Origin: Porogramme epimiltina
Taxonomy: Eukaryota > Basidiomycota > Agaricomycetes > Polyporales > Polyporaceae
NCBI GenBank assembly: GCA_900155495.1
Contig: FTLJ01000796.1
Location: forward strand, 1-45,235
Length of the DNA stretch: 45,235 bases
Direction: 5' to 3'
Part shown: positions 10,634-21,992 of the stretch, piece by piece
How positions within the stretch are numbered: the stretch's first letter is position 1
Layout of the letters: each line of letters begins with the position of its first letter
Program-made: the position numbers and the translations under genes
Notes under the pieces: generated by a model
What the model was told of the DNA's origin: nothing
Database searches by the model: none
What the model saw: only the letters and a program-made list of their open reading frames with translations

Positions 10634-12717
10634 AGTCTGAGGGACACCCGGACTAGTCTACGAAAGCTGTGAGAGAAGATGGAAATGGGAGTGGCCGTCG
10701 CCTTGCCATGAATGCATAACCTCCTATATAATGTGATGGCCGGCGCTGGCTTCGGTTGAGTGAACCAGAGCTCACCGCAGCAGCATAGTGAGAGCCGCTA
10801 GAACTTGACGAGGTCGTTGTGGGGAGGGCCAAGAAAACGGCATGCATGAGGAAGTTTTTTTGCAGGGCAATGGGATGCAACGAGCGAATCCTCCGACGCA
10901 CTTTCCGAAGCGCCTCCTGACATGACACCTGTCCGCCGTGGTTAGTCTTGCGACGCAGACGCCATTGTAATTGGCAGAAGTCTGTTACGGTTCAACGAGA
11001 ACCGTGTCGGCGCTGACCACGCTGTGGCAAGCCCGATTATGCCGGAAACGCACGACGGGCGTCTATGATACGAGGCCGGCCTGCTTGTTTGCCGAACCGG
11101 GAACACCATGATCATGCCCTTCATCATCAATTACTTCCTGATGCTTAATTATACTCATACTCGAGCTGAGCCGCCGGAATATGGTCTCACTGGCTCGACT
11201 ACGAGGACGAACCAGTCGGGTTCGGCGGTAAACACACAGACTCTAGCAATAAACAGTGCTCGACTCTATTTCCTCCAGCCCGGCCGACACAGAGTTTGGG
11301 AGGCTGTCTCGAGACACACTGTGAGTCTGGAGCATTTCAGGACCATGTGCTTACATTGATCGCTTTCATTGCTTCTATCCCCGTCGCCCGAACAGGGAAC
11401 CATATGGGAGCTATGGGTCCTTCGCATCTGCGCCAATTACATAGTGCGGAATCATGCAGCGGAAGCATGTGGGGGAAAAATGTACATTCGCCGACTCTGA
11501 TCGTCATGACAATGCGATTACACAAGATTCCTTGGAAACGCATATTCTGGGTGTGGTGTCAGCGTAAGCTTCGAGCTGCGGGGGTGTTGTTTGGTTTCGG
11601 AACTGTGCGGTGCCTTGTAAGAGGGTATGCCCGATGTACACCCTCGGTTCGCAGCCGGGCCCATGCGTCCTCCATGATGTATCAGCTTACGGCCATGGGC
11701 CAAGCGGCCCACGCCTCATAACTAGTGCCCACGCTTGGCCTTGCTGCGCGACGAGTGCCAGCGGCCTACTCACGGCGTGCATGGCCGAATGTCAGGGCAT
11801 ATGACATGTACGTGACATCCTTGGTCTAACACAAACACTCTGTAGTCGTTTGTTATTGGCATACAAAAGGTTTGTATGTGGAGCCCGTGGCATCAGATAA
11901 TGGACGATAATTTCCTGGAGCGGGACATTCGGCCATGCGCGCTGTGACTTGCATCAGCTCGAGTTCTCTAGGCCTTCCATTCATGTACCGGCAAGCCCAG
12001 ATCTCCGCGGGCGAAAGACTCGAGTGTCTTGACCGGAACTGTGTTGTCGTGTAGCGCAACACTCCCGGAGTGCAGTGCCACCGTGCACACAAGGAGTCAT
12101 GAGCTCCCTTTGGAAGCCCGCGCTGGACGGGCCCGAAGACCATGATAATCCGATTCTAAGCCTGCCAAAAACGTCACCACGCACATGGTTCTCCACGCGG
12201 CGTCGTGTATGCCCCGCGTCCGGACGCTCTCAGTGACGCTACGGGGCTGCCGCGACCCTTCACTGCACTCTACTCAGGAGTGAGGTGAAGCTTGCGAACA
12301 ACACGTGCAAGGGATGGATCCGACTGCCGACTGATACGTTCTCATGAGTCACTGAAGACTCGAAGGTGCCGAGGTCGGATCTTTGCCATTGGTTTCATCT
12401 GCCCCCGCCCCCTCTCCAGCTCTGTGACGCAGAAATCTGATGGATAAGCGATGCAATGAGGTTGCTTTTGAAACAACACGGATGCTTGCAGGTCGACTTC
12501 CACTCGTGGAGGTAGCAAGCGCTGGCCCACGTCATATTGAGAATCACCTGACCATATACCTAGACGGGCGCTCGTTCCATCGCACGCACAATCCACTTGT
12601 TCACAAATCACCACCATCCTCCAGCCACTCGTTACTTCGCTCGTACTCTAGTCTCTATCTAAATCTCTCTTGGAGCGGATATCCGCCCCCCTTTTCTCAT
12701 TCCTCATCCTCCTGAAG
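10634..12717. other. Gene-poor stretch of about 2 kb
   Basis: I see no coherent gene here. Short open frames appear on both strands but carry frequent stops, no matching splice sites and no family resemblance. The left end (10634-10930) should contain the promoter of Z1, and the right end (about 12600-12717) the promoter of the Lunapark gene; the latter is strongly CT-rich, as expected for a fungal transcription start. Confidence 0.4.
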
Positions 12718-14616
12718 ATGGGCTTCTTCAGCAAATGGTTCCGGAAGGTGCGGCTTCCACGAAGTCAACATTACATTCGCGCCGTATACTCATGTTGTCA
12801 CGCATATGGCCCCGCAGAGTCAGCCGGAAGACTATGAGCAAGCACTCGCGGCCCTCTCCAAAGACATTCAAAAACGCCAAACGCGTCTCTCCGAGATCAG
12901 GCTCCGAGAACGACGCGCCTCACTGTTGGTGTCGGTGTACGCTCTCCTGGGATGGATCGCGTACACTAGTCTGTGGTATATGGACCTCGTGCCGAACCTT
13001 ACGACCCATGGGAGATCCAGCGGCTTCGAGAAGACGACGAAGGCCGTACCAGTCTTTCTGGGCCCCATTGTGTGAGTGATCTTACCTGTGCATTCACGGC
13101 TTGGGCCCTGTGGCGTGGCAGCATGGGCCGCGAGGAATGCGTACAACCTGGAGGAGACCCATGGCTCTATGGATTGTTGTCCCCCCACCTCCATCATTGC
13201 AACGTACGCAGATATCTGGCTCAAGGGCACTCCCAAGGGAGAGGGAAGAGAAGGCAATCTTGGTCGGCCCAGTTCCTTGTGCAAACTCAACACCGTTATT
13301 GCCGGCCGTAGTCCCGCGTTCTTCATGGAACTTTGTCGGCGTTCGAACTGTCTATGCGCAGAAGAACCTTGGATGTATGATGGACACGGAGTTTAGTGGC
13401 GCTTGCCTCGTCCCTGGTGGGTGGCTACTGGACCCTCTTGCAGGGACCTATCCTGCGACCCTCGACGTGATAGTCGCGATGGAGTAGCCTATGTCTCTTC
13501 ACATGGAAAGCTGGCTCCATTTCCTTGTATCCACCTTATGAACGCTTTCTTCCACCTCGCCGCCAACGTTTTTTGCCTAGTGTAGGCCGTTACCTTGTCA
13601 ATCACTGATGACCATTCCACAGAATTCTGTTCGTGAGGCGAATAGTACAAGTGTGGTACACCCGTATAGGCGACGCTGAAGGTACGAATGACCTCTCCTT
13701 TTGTTCTCTCTCGCTCCCCTGATGCGCCTTCTCCACTAGAGAAGGCCCTCGTCACGCTGCGCAAACAGCAGCGGGAGAAGGTCGAGGAAGTGAAACAGAA
13801 AACCAACTACTACTCAATGCGTAACCTCATCGAACGGTATGAGGAGAGCCCTGGACCCGATAGCCCCGCAGGCCTTCGCCGCCGGGTTGTACCGCAGCAA
13901 GTACAATCGCCTCAGCAAGTTCCGGGACCACAGACGCCTCAGCGCATCCTGCCTATCACCCCTCAAACGCCAGCGCCCGGACAGCTGACTCCCGGGCTGC
14001 AACAACAGCTCTCGCGTGAGTGACTCGACCTCGCCTCCCAGGGCTCCCTGCGCATGCTCCGAGCAGCACAGGAGCGCTGGCGCCTTTCCCTCATGCTCCG
14101 AGAATGTTCGCTGACTCTCAATCCCCCACCTTCGTCCGTTGTACAGCGTCGCCTCAACGTCCGCTGCCGCCCCCGCGAAAACAGTGGTACGACAAGCTCG
14201 CGGATGCGATCCTCGGTGACGAGGACACGTCCGCTTCGGGCGCCTCAACGCGGTACGCGCTCATCTGCCAGAAGTGCTTCGCACACAACGGGCTCGTGAA
14301 GGAGAGCATGTGGGAGGATGCGCGTACGTACCCCGACGCCATCGCGCGCCATAAAAGGGAACTGACACGCTTCACGCGCGCAGAGTACGTTTGTCCGAAG
14401 TGCGGCTACTTCAACCCATCCGCGCGCACGCTCCGGGAGATCAAGGAGGGCAAGATGCCGCGCTCGCCCGAGACACGCTCTCCGCCGCAAGGCCCGAGCG
14501 CGGCCAACGGGATCGCTGCCGCCCCGGCCGGCGTATCCTCGCAGGTGAAGCGCGACGGCTCCCCCGCGCAGGCGACAGACCAGGACGAGGCCACGAGTAT
14601 GGACGTGGATTCGTGA
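12718..14616 (+). CDS. LNP1: Lunapark-type ER junction protein
   Basis: Exons 12718-12747, 12818-13071, 13623-13681, 13740-14015, 14147-14323 and 14384-14616; 342 residues. Order of parts matches Lunapark: a short N-terminus (MGFFSKWFRK), a coiled coil (about residues 11-45), two membrane segments (LLVSVYALLGWIAYTSLWY and VPVFLGPIVILFV) with a short loop, a second coiled coil (TLRKQQREKVEEVKQKT), a Pro/Gln-rich linker, and the C-terminal zinc ribbon with ICQKC and YVCPKCGYFN. Lunapark stabilises three-way junctions of the tubular ER against Sey1/atlastin. The zinc ribbon is split by an intron that joins in phase. The third-exon acceptor lies after a 551-base intron (13072-13622), about ten times the length of most others here; it splits the second membrane segment region, and protein homology shows no missing residues there. 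Confidence 0.85.
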
Positions 14617-15141
14617 GAAGCAGGCGCGCGGGTGGCGGGGAGGCGGGTGTATGGATGCGCGGTACGTGCGGCTCGGCGCTTCAGACTTGGGACTCGCTAT
14701 TGGCTTCGTTATGTGTACAGTTTACTAGCGCGCGGCAGTGAGTAATGGGTATCGCATTCGTTCATTTGGCACGCGGCATGAGGGAGCGTGATGTGGCGCC
14801 CAGAAGAGGCACTGTACAATAGTGTACACTAGCGTTGCCTTGGCGCTCGGCGGGGGCACCGCTCGCGCTCCGGCGTCCGGAGTGCGTCGAGATGGAGGCT
14901 CGGCCGGCATGCGTATGCCAGTTGTTTAACCGGGGCAGCGATACTCGGATACACAGTGCCTTCACGCAGCTGTATGAGTATCATGGAATTTCTGTTGACG
15001 ACACGACGGGCGCGACATATGCAGTGCAGGTGAGAGCGACTCGCTCTATCGATATGGGCTCTGCTACTTGGCTCATCGCGTGGCGTTCTACCTGTGTTCA
15101 GGCGTGAGACCTATCCTCGAAAGCCCGTAGAGTGCTCTCAC
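14617..15141. other. Intergenic stretch downstream of Lunapark
   Basis: About 525 bases. The minus strand stays open for about 95 codons in one frame after position 15100, but the product is Arg-rich without features, so I do not call it. Nothing else is supported. Confidence 0.35.
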
Positions 15142-15520
15142 CTTCAAAGATGAAGCTGGTAATGTTGAGCGTCAGCGGCAACGTCCAGCTTGTATCGAAA
15201 TTGCCGGGACCGTCGACGTCATATCCGCGTCGCTTGCCGTCGATCGCGCCAGGGGCCGTCTGTCATAGGTATATCTCTTCCGTGTACTGCCCCGGTCTGG
15301 TGGTGGCCACCAGCAGCTGTACAGCGCCCACGTTCGTATGTTCTGAATATTCTGATGAGGCCGGGGAGGCGTTCGGAGGCGCCTCGAAAGGGTTATAGGC
15401 GGGCACGGGACAGGAGGGAGGCTGTGCAGCGCCATTATCAGTACTGTAGCATTCCCACCGGCTGCCGCGCTCCGTGCCATGCGAACATTCTGTGCCGTGA
15501 CAGCTGGAGTCGCAGGACAA
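15142..15520 (-). CDS. Possible hypothetical gene, ends not resolved
   Basis: On the minus strand, exon 15323-15520 (5' end not fixed) joins in phase 0 to exon 15142-15259 across a 63-base GT-AG intron, and the second exon ends at a good GTGAGA donor. The first part is Cys- and Pro-rich (SLSCDSSCHGTECSHGTE, then PPSCPVPAYNPFEAPP). The second reads as ordinary protein (GKRRGYDVDGPGNFDTSW, then LPLTLNITSFIFE). Codon use resembles the real genes nearby. I found no start ATG in the correct frame and no safe terminal exon, and I do not recognise a family. It could be a real small secreted or variant protein gene, a remnant, or a chance open frame in GC-rich DNA. Confidence 0.28.
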
Positions 15521-15839
15521 GCTCCACTTTGTCGCGACATCGGGTGCGTTCGGACGTGAGACAGAGACAGCCAGTCGTCGCGTATGCCGCCGGGGCTGTG
15601 CCCCTCAGGGACGAGGTATGTATAAAGCTCGCGCAAGCTTTCACTTGTTCGTCACATACACCTTCTTCGTTGCCCAGTTCTAACTATATCCCACGAGGTG
15701 ATTGATCCAGACACTGTGTCCCGTGGCCACACACGCAGCACTCGCACTGACTCTCGCCCTTGTCCAGACTTATACCCTCCCCCTATAACCCCGCGGCACC
15801 CAACCTTATCCCCCCTCACCTTCACCTTCAACTACCACG

Positions 15840-18085
15840 ATGTCCAGTGTTGGCGACGCAACCACCGTCGTGGAGAGCTCCCCTTCGCGGTATCATAACC
15901 GCAACGGTAAGCCCCGCATCGACGAGGAACCCGGCTTCATGAAGGCCGCCCAGCCCAAGGGGCTCAACGCCAACTTCGCCGCCGCGGTGGACTACATGGA
16001 GGAGGAGCGCCCCTTTTTCGTCAAGATTGGCAAGGATGGACTCATTGGGGCCCTTCAGAAGCTGGACCGGCAACTCCGCTCGGTGCGTCCAGCCATTTCC
16101 CCTGATGGGGAGCTGGCAATTGAATAGTGCTATCATTTAGGCTGGTCGCGTGCATATCCTGTCGACTAAGGTAAGCACAAAATGGCTGTGTTCATTGAAT
16201 ACATGCTGAAGGATCGCGGCTCATAGCGACCAACTGACTGGATCGGTGAAGAGGTCACCCCTGGTCAGATCGGGCTCATCAACCATGGTGGGCTTCCCAA
16301 GGTTCTGACACGTGCTGGACGGTATCCCGGGTTTCCCCTCCGGAACTGGTGGGCACGCAAGTGGTCTGGCACCTGTGGCTGTAAGTTCGATAGATTGTTT
16401 GACGATAACAATGACGCGCATGTGCTGACGAAAATACCCAGTGTCGGATACCGTGATCGAGTTCAACGGTTTGACGGTCGTCCAGGTCTCGCAGAACCAG
16501 GCGGCAGTCGTGTCTGACCCTCAGAACCATGTGTTCGTGATCAAGAACTCGGGTTTCGTCGCCTATGCTATCGAGGGCACGTACAACGTGCTTTCGATCG
16601 TCGACCAGACGCACCTTCCCACCATGATCAAGGACAGGATTACGAACGTCGTGCTCGGCTGGAGCCACGAGGTTAAGATGAAGAGCCGCACGGGATCTGG
16701 CAACGCAGAAGAATATGTCGTTGCACTGTTGTACGTACGAGACACTCTAGCTGCGTTCGTTCATACTGACAGATGGGCCGGCGTAGCTTGAACATCCCCG
16801 CAAACAACTGTGCGATCCTGCAGCAGGGAGACGACTTGGAACTCTTGCCCGCCGGCCAACACTTCATCACTTCCCCAAATGTCACTCTGCGCGGCTTGTT
16901 CACTCTCGGCGAGAACCAGATCGAGATGCCCACCAAGGATATGTGAGTATCTTAACCCGTAATCTCTTACGTTCGTCATCTTACCCCAGATTCCTTAGCT
17001 TCACCCGCGATCAAGTGCCCGTCAGCCTGACGATATACCTCAAGTGGCAGCTGACCGAGCCGCTCAAGCTTACCACGCACGGATATAACACTCCCTATGA
17101 TGCCCTTCGGTAAACCTCGCTTCTTCCATGCGCACATCGAGTCTTGTTGACACCGTCGGCTCTAGGGACAAGACACAATCCATTCTCACTCAGATTGTTG
17201 CCCATTGTGCGTTAATTACGTCACGATCTCTCAATACTCGCTTGCTGACACTCGTGTGCCCACCAGTGGACTACAGCTCCATGGTCAAGCAACGTTCCTT
17301 GGGTCCGGATAACCTGGACGATGGCAGTGATGCGTCTTCCGCGTTCTTGGATGCTCTGCGGACACGTGCAATGGACGATCTCCACCTGGCCGCACTCGAG
17401 TACGGTATCATCATGAAGGATCTCGCCGTGATCGACAGACAGTTCAAGGGTACGTACACGATGAATGGGCGCACACAGCCTTAGACTCACTCTGGTGATA
17501 GGTGACATTGCGCAGACCATGGACAAGCTTACTACTCGGGCACTGCAGGCCCAGGTCGAGGCTGCCGTACGTCTTCTCGCCCTACCGCCCATGCGTTTGC
17601 GCCTCATGTGCCCCCCAGAACGTTGACCGGGAGAACAGCAACAAGATTAAGCAGGAAGAGGGTGCTCTTGCCGTCGCGCGTATCAAGGCTCAAGCCCTGA
17701 ACGTCAGTTCCCTTCTTCCCTTGCCCTCGCTCCTCTTGGTGCTCACTCTCTGCCCCCACAGACCACCGCCGACGCCCAAGCCTACTCGGTCGTCGCTGCC
17801 GCAGAGGCCGCCGCCAAACGCACCCAGATCGAGGCGGAGGCCCAAGCGAAGGCAACGCGCCTCGCGGCCGAGGCCGAGGCAGAAGCAGTGCGCCTGCGCG
17901 CCGCGGCGGACGCGGCGGTCCTCGACGGGTTCGCGCGCGAGATGCAGTTCCGCCGGACGGACGTCGCCCGTGTGGCCGCGTTCGGCGAGCGCGCAGTTTT
18001 TGTGCCTACGGACGGGCTCGGCGCGCAGATGGGCGGCGCGATGGCGACAGGCATGGCCGCAGGGCTGGGCGTGGAGCGGAAGTAG
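15840..18085 (+). CDS. SPFH / band-7 domain protein
   Basis: Eleven exons: 15840-16082, 16141-16170, 16227-16380, 16442-16730, 16787-16942, 16990-17109, 17166-17206, 17267-17449, 17502-17566, 17619-17702, 17762-18085; 562 residues. The N-terminal part is a family-specific extension with TDWIGEEVTPGQIGLINHGG. The centre carries an SPFH-like fold (VPVSLTIYLKWQLTEPLKL, then DKTQSILTQIVAH), followed by the long Ala/Glu coiled coil usual for stomatin, prohibitin and flotillin relatives (AAAEAAAKRTQIEAEAQAKATRL style), and a Gly/Met-rich tail. Such proteins oligomerise on membranes and scaffold microdomains or proteases. I see no clear membrane helix, so anchoring may be peripheral. A 30-base exon (16141-16170) is supported by phase on both sides. 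Upstream of the ATG is a C/T-rich tract typical of fungal promoters. Exact subfamily is not certain. Confidence 0.75.
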
Positions 18086-20423
18086 GGTGCCTCTCCGTGA
18101 GGGCGGAAGATGAGACCAGAATCGTGCTGGAAGCTCTATGCACCCTCCTTTATTCTCCCCGACTGCATGGAGGTGAAATTTCATTCGACACTTTAACCAT
18201 TCCTCTCATTACCTGGCGCTGACGCAGCCACAAGTCATTCATTATACCTTTACTTATTATTAGTTCCCTAGGCTCTGCTACTACTCTCATGGACATACTA
18301 GCTGAAACTGTACACTACTCGCCCTATTGTAAGCTACTTGTGATGTATTCTCTCAGGCGAACCAACGATATACCCGAAATTTAGTACACATTCACCTACC
18401 TGCGTCCGCCCTGCTAAGGCTGCGCGTCATGCACGTGATCGCGTAGCCCTGCCGACGGCCGTTGGAATCTGAATCAAGATTTTCCACGATGACACTCAGC
18501 GAGACAGGCTCCGGACCTCGAGCATCCTTTCCGGCCCATCTTGTCCATCGCCGTCGACTCCCTCGGATGGTAGGCCAATATGCAGGGTTAGTGGCTGTGC
18601 TTGACGGCAAATAGTTACGTTTTCTCATGATTTCTCATCCTCGTCTCTATCACTCCGGCTAGTCATACATTTCCGTCCAGCGTAGGCTACCTGTGGTGCC
18701 TTATCTCTCGACCCGTACCATAACATGCTTCCGACCGCGGAATTCGGATGTGGCAGAAGGGCCACATATCCCGCCACCCCCCCACCATTCTTTATCCTCA
18801 TTACGGCACAATTCCAGGAACAGGCAGCGGCACAGCACTATTGTCACCCTTGCATCCCATGCAATCTCTCCCCTAGGACAAGGGGTCTTTGTGAGTACTC
18901 AGGGAAGCGGGCATATGGTGACTAGTAGTGTCCATATGTTCACTTCCCTACTATACAGCTCTCCACCCGTATCTCTCCAGGCGGTCACATATCGATCCCA
19001 TCTCTTCATGCCGGGCGGTCCATCCATCTACAAGGCTTACATCGCGCTGCGGGCGCGGGATGCGTCGCCATCATCCGCGCTCGCCCTCGTTGGACGCTGA
19101 ACGCCCTGAGTCTAATCGCCGCGGGCAGTGGCTGCCCCTCGGCGCCAACCACAACTACTTATTAGTTGATCATTCGACAAACAGCGCCGTCCGCGAATCC
19201 GCCCACAGATCAGATTCTCTGTGTTTTTGTGGATGTCAGCGCGCTCACGAACTCCGCCGCGGCGCTGATGAGCACGCCTCTTCAGAATGAACGGAACGTC
19301 AGTCTCCCGTTTTGCGCCATCTCTTATGGTGGGAATACAAATTGTGTGGCCCGTTGTTAGGACACCCAGGAGCACATGCTGTGCGTCTCCCAGTGTATAC
19401 CCGAGCTCCCTCCCGGACACAACGGCGTAAGGACTACATGCATTCAGACTTGTTACCGGGACGTTTTCAACGCGTGGTGGATGCACGTCTTGGGTCAGTT
19501 GATGTGCGGGCTCGTGTGACACTGCCCTTATCTGCTAGAGAGCATTATTCTTCTAACACAACACCTCACAGCCCCTCTACGCCTTTCACTCAGCCGGATG
19601 TGGTCAATTCTCCAGGACAGTGTTAGTGGGATGCGTGTTGGCCGGGCGGGTGGCACCTAGCCCTGGACCCACAATGGGCGACGTTCGTGCCACGCGAGGA
19701 TCTTGTCGAGTCTGAACGAGACGCTGTTGGCAACCGCCAGGGTTTCTGGTGGAGTGCGATGTCCTGATGCAGCACCGTACCGCATGCACTGGAGATTTGT
19801 GATTGGTACATGCAGAGGCGATGCTCCCGGGCGGGATCTGTCAAGCAAGCGCCCGAGGCTCTCCCACTTACCGTCATTCGCCGTGCATGCTTGCTCATGC
19901 CACCGTTCACCACAACCACCACCGAACGGCAGTTTTATCCACCCGCTACAGCTGCTGCGCGCGACCATACAACGGCCAGGCTTGCCGTGCTCCCCTTCAC
20001 ACCGGTCTCCAAGTTTGCCTTGCTTCGGGCGGGTATCACGCGGACGAATGCTTCTCCTTGTTTCGATTTTCAAAGATCACGAAGTTGTTGCATTGGTGGA
20101 TCAGAGCCACGCTGATTTCCCCGGCGAGACACTCTCCCTCGGGGCGCCAACGGATGGTAGTACGGCATATCAAATGTGGGGTGCGACCAAGATATACCCT
20201 TCCCAGGGATCCACTTTCCCCCTCGTTTTGCTCGCCTCACCCTATTACCCTCCCTCATAGACCGCTCCATGTCCTCCTCTCGTATCTCACAGTGACGACC
20301 ACGTCTGACCTGGTGAGTAAAGTCGCTCTGCGCCGCTTTGATGTACTATCGTCAGAGGCGTCGCGGTAGCCGACATTCCACTGCTGCGGGTCCGTCTGAC
20401 TTTTGACTTTTGACAGATTCATT
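18086..20423. other. Gene-poor stretch of about 2.3 kb
   Basis: No gene is supported. Overlapping plus-strand open frames occur around 19.7-20.4 kb, but two frames are open together over the same bases, which marks composition rather than coding. The last bases hold a direct repeat of TGACTTT (about 20397-20413) just upstream of the next gene's ATG; it may be part of an acceptor or leader. Confidence 0.35.
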
Positions 20424-21473
20424 ATGATCGCACGACGGGAGGGCACGCTACTCCGTGTCGATGACACCTCTTCCAGGGTAGTCTATGAAGGCCAATGGTC
20501 CTCGAGCGATGACGTAGACTATCCAAAAAGCAAGAATGCGTCGATGTCGATGCATACATCAACAACGGCGGGATCTACATTCACGTTTTCCTTCAACGGC
20601 GAGTCTTCTCTTTCTCACTGCGCACGCATCTCTCCTCTCGTTTGTGCTGCCACGCGATTGCCTGCGGAGTTCTGACCTGCTTTGGGATGTACAGGGACGT
20701 TCGTTGCTGTGTACGGCTATCTCGACAATGATGGCGTTTCCGCATCGTTCGCACTCGATGGTGGCGAGGCTGTGCCCCAAAGCGTTGATAGTCCCCCGAA
20801 TCCAGAATTCAACTGGCCCTTCTTCTCTACTTCCCCACCACTCGCACTGGGTGTGCACGAGCTCATGGTCACTGTGAAGGGGGGCACTTTCAACCTCGAC
20901 TACCTCGTTTATACTGGTGACTCTGCCAACTCGGTTGCGGGCACAGGGGACGCATCAACAGTTCAAAGCTTTCCCACAGCGTCTAAGACCGCAAGCCCGT
21001 CCAATGCGGAGTCCCTCACGTCTCCCGGCCAAAAGCTGTCTGTCGGCGCTATCGCAGGCATCTCAGTCGCTGGCGCGGTGGTAGTCTTCCTGATCTTCCT
21101 CCAAATGTGGTGCTTTCGGAGGCGAAAGGGGCAGAAAGTGCGCCACCGACGAGTTGACCCGGAGAAGCCTCTCGAGCTCATCGATGACTGTATGTTGCAT
21201 AAGCTTTTATTCATTGAGCAAGATGCACTGACACCCGCGGCAGCTGTGCAACCGAAAGCACCTGAAACTGCGCGGCGTGGTCCGCTGCGCGGTCTCAGCA
21301 GGGTCTACCGGCCTACGCCCGCACGCTCTGCGCAGAGCTCGAAGACATCATCGTCGGCACTGACGTCTGGTACGCAGTCGTCGGCGATGTTCACATCTGT
21401 GATCATGCTTTCGCCGGCCCTCTCGATGGTGTCTGAGGAGTCGGGTCCATCGGATGCAGCGTCACGCGTATGA
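20424..21473 (+). CDS. Single-pass membrane protein with galactose-binding-like ectodomain
   Basis: Exons 20424-20598, 20695-21189 and 21244-21473; 299 residues. The N-terminal half has the pattern common in basidiomycete surface proteins: VDDTSSRVVYEGQW, then TTAGSTFTFSFNG, then FVAVYGYLDNDG and a repeat of small beta strands, as in galactose-binding-like jelly rolls. A Ser/Thr linker (likely O-glycosylated) leads to one membrane helix, AIAGISVAGAVVVFLIFLQ, stopped by CFRRRKGQKVRHRR, and a Ser-rich cytoplasmic tail. No signal peptide is evident at the chosen ATG; TGACAG just before it looks like a splice acceptor, so a 5' exon with the true start may be missed. The first intron must use a GC donor (GCGAGT at 20599), since no GT restores the frame. 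Ligand and function are unknown. Confidence 0.7.
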
Positions 21474-21992
21474 TCTCGGTTTCCCTACCTCCCGTTCGCG
21501 CATCATTGGACTTTCTATCATTATGCCTTCCTAGCATGGACAAGAGCGCATCCTCACAACTGTATTTCTAGACCCTCCATGGACTTCTCCACATATGCTC
21601 TCGCACTCCTTATGTCGTCCTGCAGTGCACATTACTCTCATAGTGTATCATTTTCCCGCCTAGGTTGTACGCATATTCCTTTGGTGCTCATTACACTACA
21701 TTTGCCTTCCGCGACCCTCGGAGGCACTAATTCATCTTTGCTTTTGCAATATTGTGTGCTCGGCGCCGTCGCGCGCGATATGTCATGGAATGAGTCGGGA
21801 GATTGCTATAGAAGGAAAAACAAGACACTTCACCGTTTCAAACCCCGCTATGAACAAGCGCCCACCCTGGCGTGGGCGATAGGAGGGCGAAATTCTTTCG
21901 TCACCGCCGTTTGTCTCCTTCCGCCACGCCCTCACTTCCGCCCACATCGCCAATCTCCGCTCTTTGTACTCTGCTCGCCTTCACCTGCCGCC
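21474..21992. other. Upstream region of the three-RRM gene
   Basis: About 520 bases between the stop of the membrane protein and the ATG at 21993. The frame of the RRM gene happens to be open back to about 21579, but there is no family match in that part and the ATG at 21993 has a good context (CGCCATGG), so I treat it as promoter and 5' leader. A CT-rich tract lies at 21905-21990. Confidence 0.4.

Noticed and set aside
13076..13487. Possible extra exon inside the long Lunapark intron
   Set aside because: Adding it would insert residues between two membrane segments where the family has none, and phases do not fit.
19703..20369. Two overlapping plus-strand frames of about 185 codons
   Set aside because: They cover the same bases in different frames, have no splice continuity and no resemblance to known proteins.
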